Assembly (NCBI GenBank): GCA_034189505.1
Contig: JAXHUR010000017.1
Location: 1 to 49,156 of the forward strand
Source: Geoalkalibacter_A sp034189505
Lineage (GTDB): Bacteria > Desulfobacterota > Desulfuromonadia > Desulfuromonadales > Geoalkalibacteraceae
Length of the DNA stretch: 49,156 nucleotides
Reading direction: 5' to 3'
Part shown: piece by piece, positions 49,012 to 49,156 of the stretch
How the letters are laid out: every line of letters starts with the position of its first letter
Numbering within the stretch: position 1 is the stretch's first letter
Program-made: the position numbers and the translations under genes
The notes under the pieces: model-generated
The model's database searches: none
Seen by the model: the letters and a program-made list of their open reading frames with translations, nothing else
Told to the model about the DNA's origin: nothing

Positions 49012-49013
49012 AT
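48912..49013 (+). promoter_or_regulatory. Structured 5' leader with alternative pairings, possible RNA switch
   Basis: Four pairings can be drawn. (1) GACAGGTC (48916-48923) with GACCTGTC (48971-48978). (2) GTGAAC with GTTCAC (48926-48931/48939-48944), loop ACAAAGA. (3) CCGGGA with TCCCGG (48954-48959/48979-48984), extended by GACCG/CGGTC. (4) ATGCCGGACC (48965-48974) with GGTTCGGCAT (49004-49013), which covers part of the Shine-Dalgarno and the start codon. Pairings 1 and 4 share GACC and exclude each other. The layout is that of a translation-controlling switch, but no known riboswitch class is recognised. Confidence 0.5.
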
Positions 49014-49156
49014 GAACCAGACAAGTAAAGCACATCTCACCCCACCGAAGCGGCGACTCATCGAGTTGATGCAGGACATCAACTTCGGCCGCATCACCAA
49101 CATTCCGGTCCGCGACGGCGAGCCGGAACTCACCCCTGACACGGTCATCGAGCGCG
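49012..49156 (+). CDS. Conserved hypothetical protein, 5' part only (runs off the window)
   Basis: The first 48 codons of a gene with AAGGAGG at the right distance before the ATG. The product begins MNQTSKAHLTPPKRRLIELM and continues QDINFGRITNIPVRDGEPEL, then TPDTVIER. This resembles small uncharacterised proteins found in plasmid- or prophage-derived regions, in which a helix is followed by F-G-R-I and a G-E-P turn. Function unknown. Its leader is predicted to be highly structured. Confidence 0.7.
   Translation, partial: MNQTSKAHLTPPKRRLIELMQDINFGRITNIPVRDGEPELTPDTVIER

Noticed and set aside
1..49156. CRISPR array
   Set aside because: No series of regularly spaced short repeats with unique spacers was found; the repeats present are dispersed 150-180 bp elements and one 18-bp coding tandem repeat.

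Overview
The window looks like a contig from a Desulfuromonadales-type bacterium (Geobacter/Desulfuromonas/Pelobacter relatives; formerly Deltaproteobacteria). The reasons are a strict-respiratory beta-oxidation cluster wired to ETF and a membrane Fe-S ETF:quinone oxidoreductase, a fused isobutyryl-CoA mutase, a tmRNA tag ending ALAA, and small structured intergenic repeats. It contains one 100-N scaffold gap, and several apparent frameshifts sit on mononucleotide runs, so it is probably a draft assembly. The assignment is an inference from gene content; no search was run.

Layout. 1-5.7 kb: housekeeping genes read leftward, dnaE-accA-rlpA, with a good sigma70 promoter before dnaE. 5.8-7.9 kb: type II NADH dehydrogenase (leftward) and a LEA14-like lipoprotein (rightward). 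7.9-15.3 kb: a defence block with a complete four-gene Wadjet (jetABCD) system, translationally coupled throughout, plus a Phd/YefM-RelE/ParE toxin-antitoxin pair with its own promoter. 15.5-20.7 kb: an HlyD/RbbA/YhhJ-type ABC export cassette whose upstream flank keeps what appears to be the hsdM-hsdS junction of a destroyed type I restriction-modification locus, bounded by a 181-bp inverted-repeat element. 20.9-21.6 kb: mosaic remnants and the assembly gap, whose two edges are the same 121 bp.

21.6-41.3 kb: a flavodoxin-like protein, then a large leftward catabolic cluster. It holds a two-subunit CoA-transferase, acyl-CoA dehydrogenase, QueG-like Fe-S protein, cobalamin adenosyltransferase, EtfA, EtfB, ETF:quinone oxidoreductase, a second acyl-CoA dehydrogenase, enoyl-CoA hydratase, 3-hydroxybutyryl-CoA dehydrogenase, thiolase, an M24 peptidase, a nitroreductase, IcmF, a DUF6125-like protein and a broken CoA-transferase gene fused to a universal-stress-protein tail. 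A MerR regulator is divergent at its head. Together these can activate (iso)butyrate, isomerise isobutyryl-CoA to butyryl-CoA with adenosylcobalamin made in the same cluster, oxidise it to two acetyl-CoA, and pass electrons to quinone. Two near-identical 16-bp operators (34994 and 41394) suggest that the MerR protein controls at least two promoters.

42.4-43.0 kb: ssrA (tmRNA), with a structured repeat immediately upstream and a strong terminator downstream. 43.4-46.4 kb: a MarR regulator, DUF318-type permease and Cys-rich small protein. An IS5-family element lies between the marR promoter/operator and marR itself. 46.5-49.2 kb: two overlapping uncharacterised genes, each with one homopolymer frameshift, a terminator, and a partial gene preceded by a leader that can fold in mutually exclusive ways and can pair with its own Shine-Dalgarno/start region.

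Five copies of structured repeats in three subfamilies (1-117, 7273-7428, 20701-20881, 24365-24513, 42366-42516) keep the same hairpin architecture with different stem sequences.
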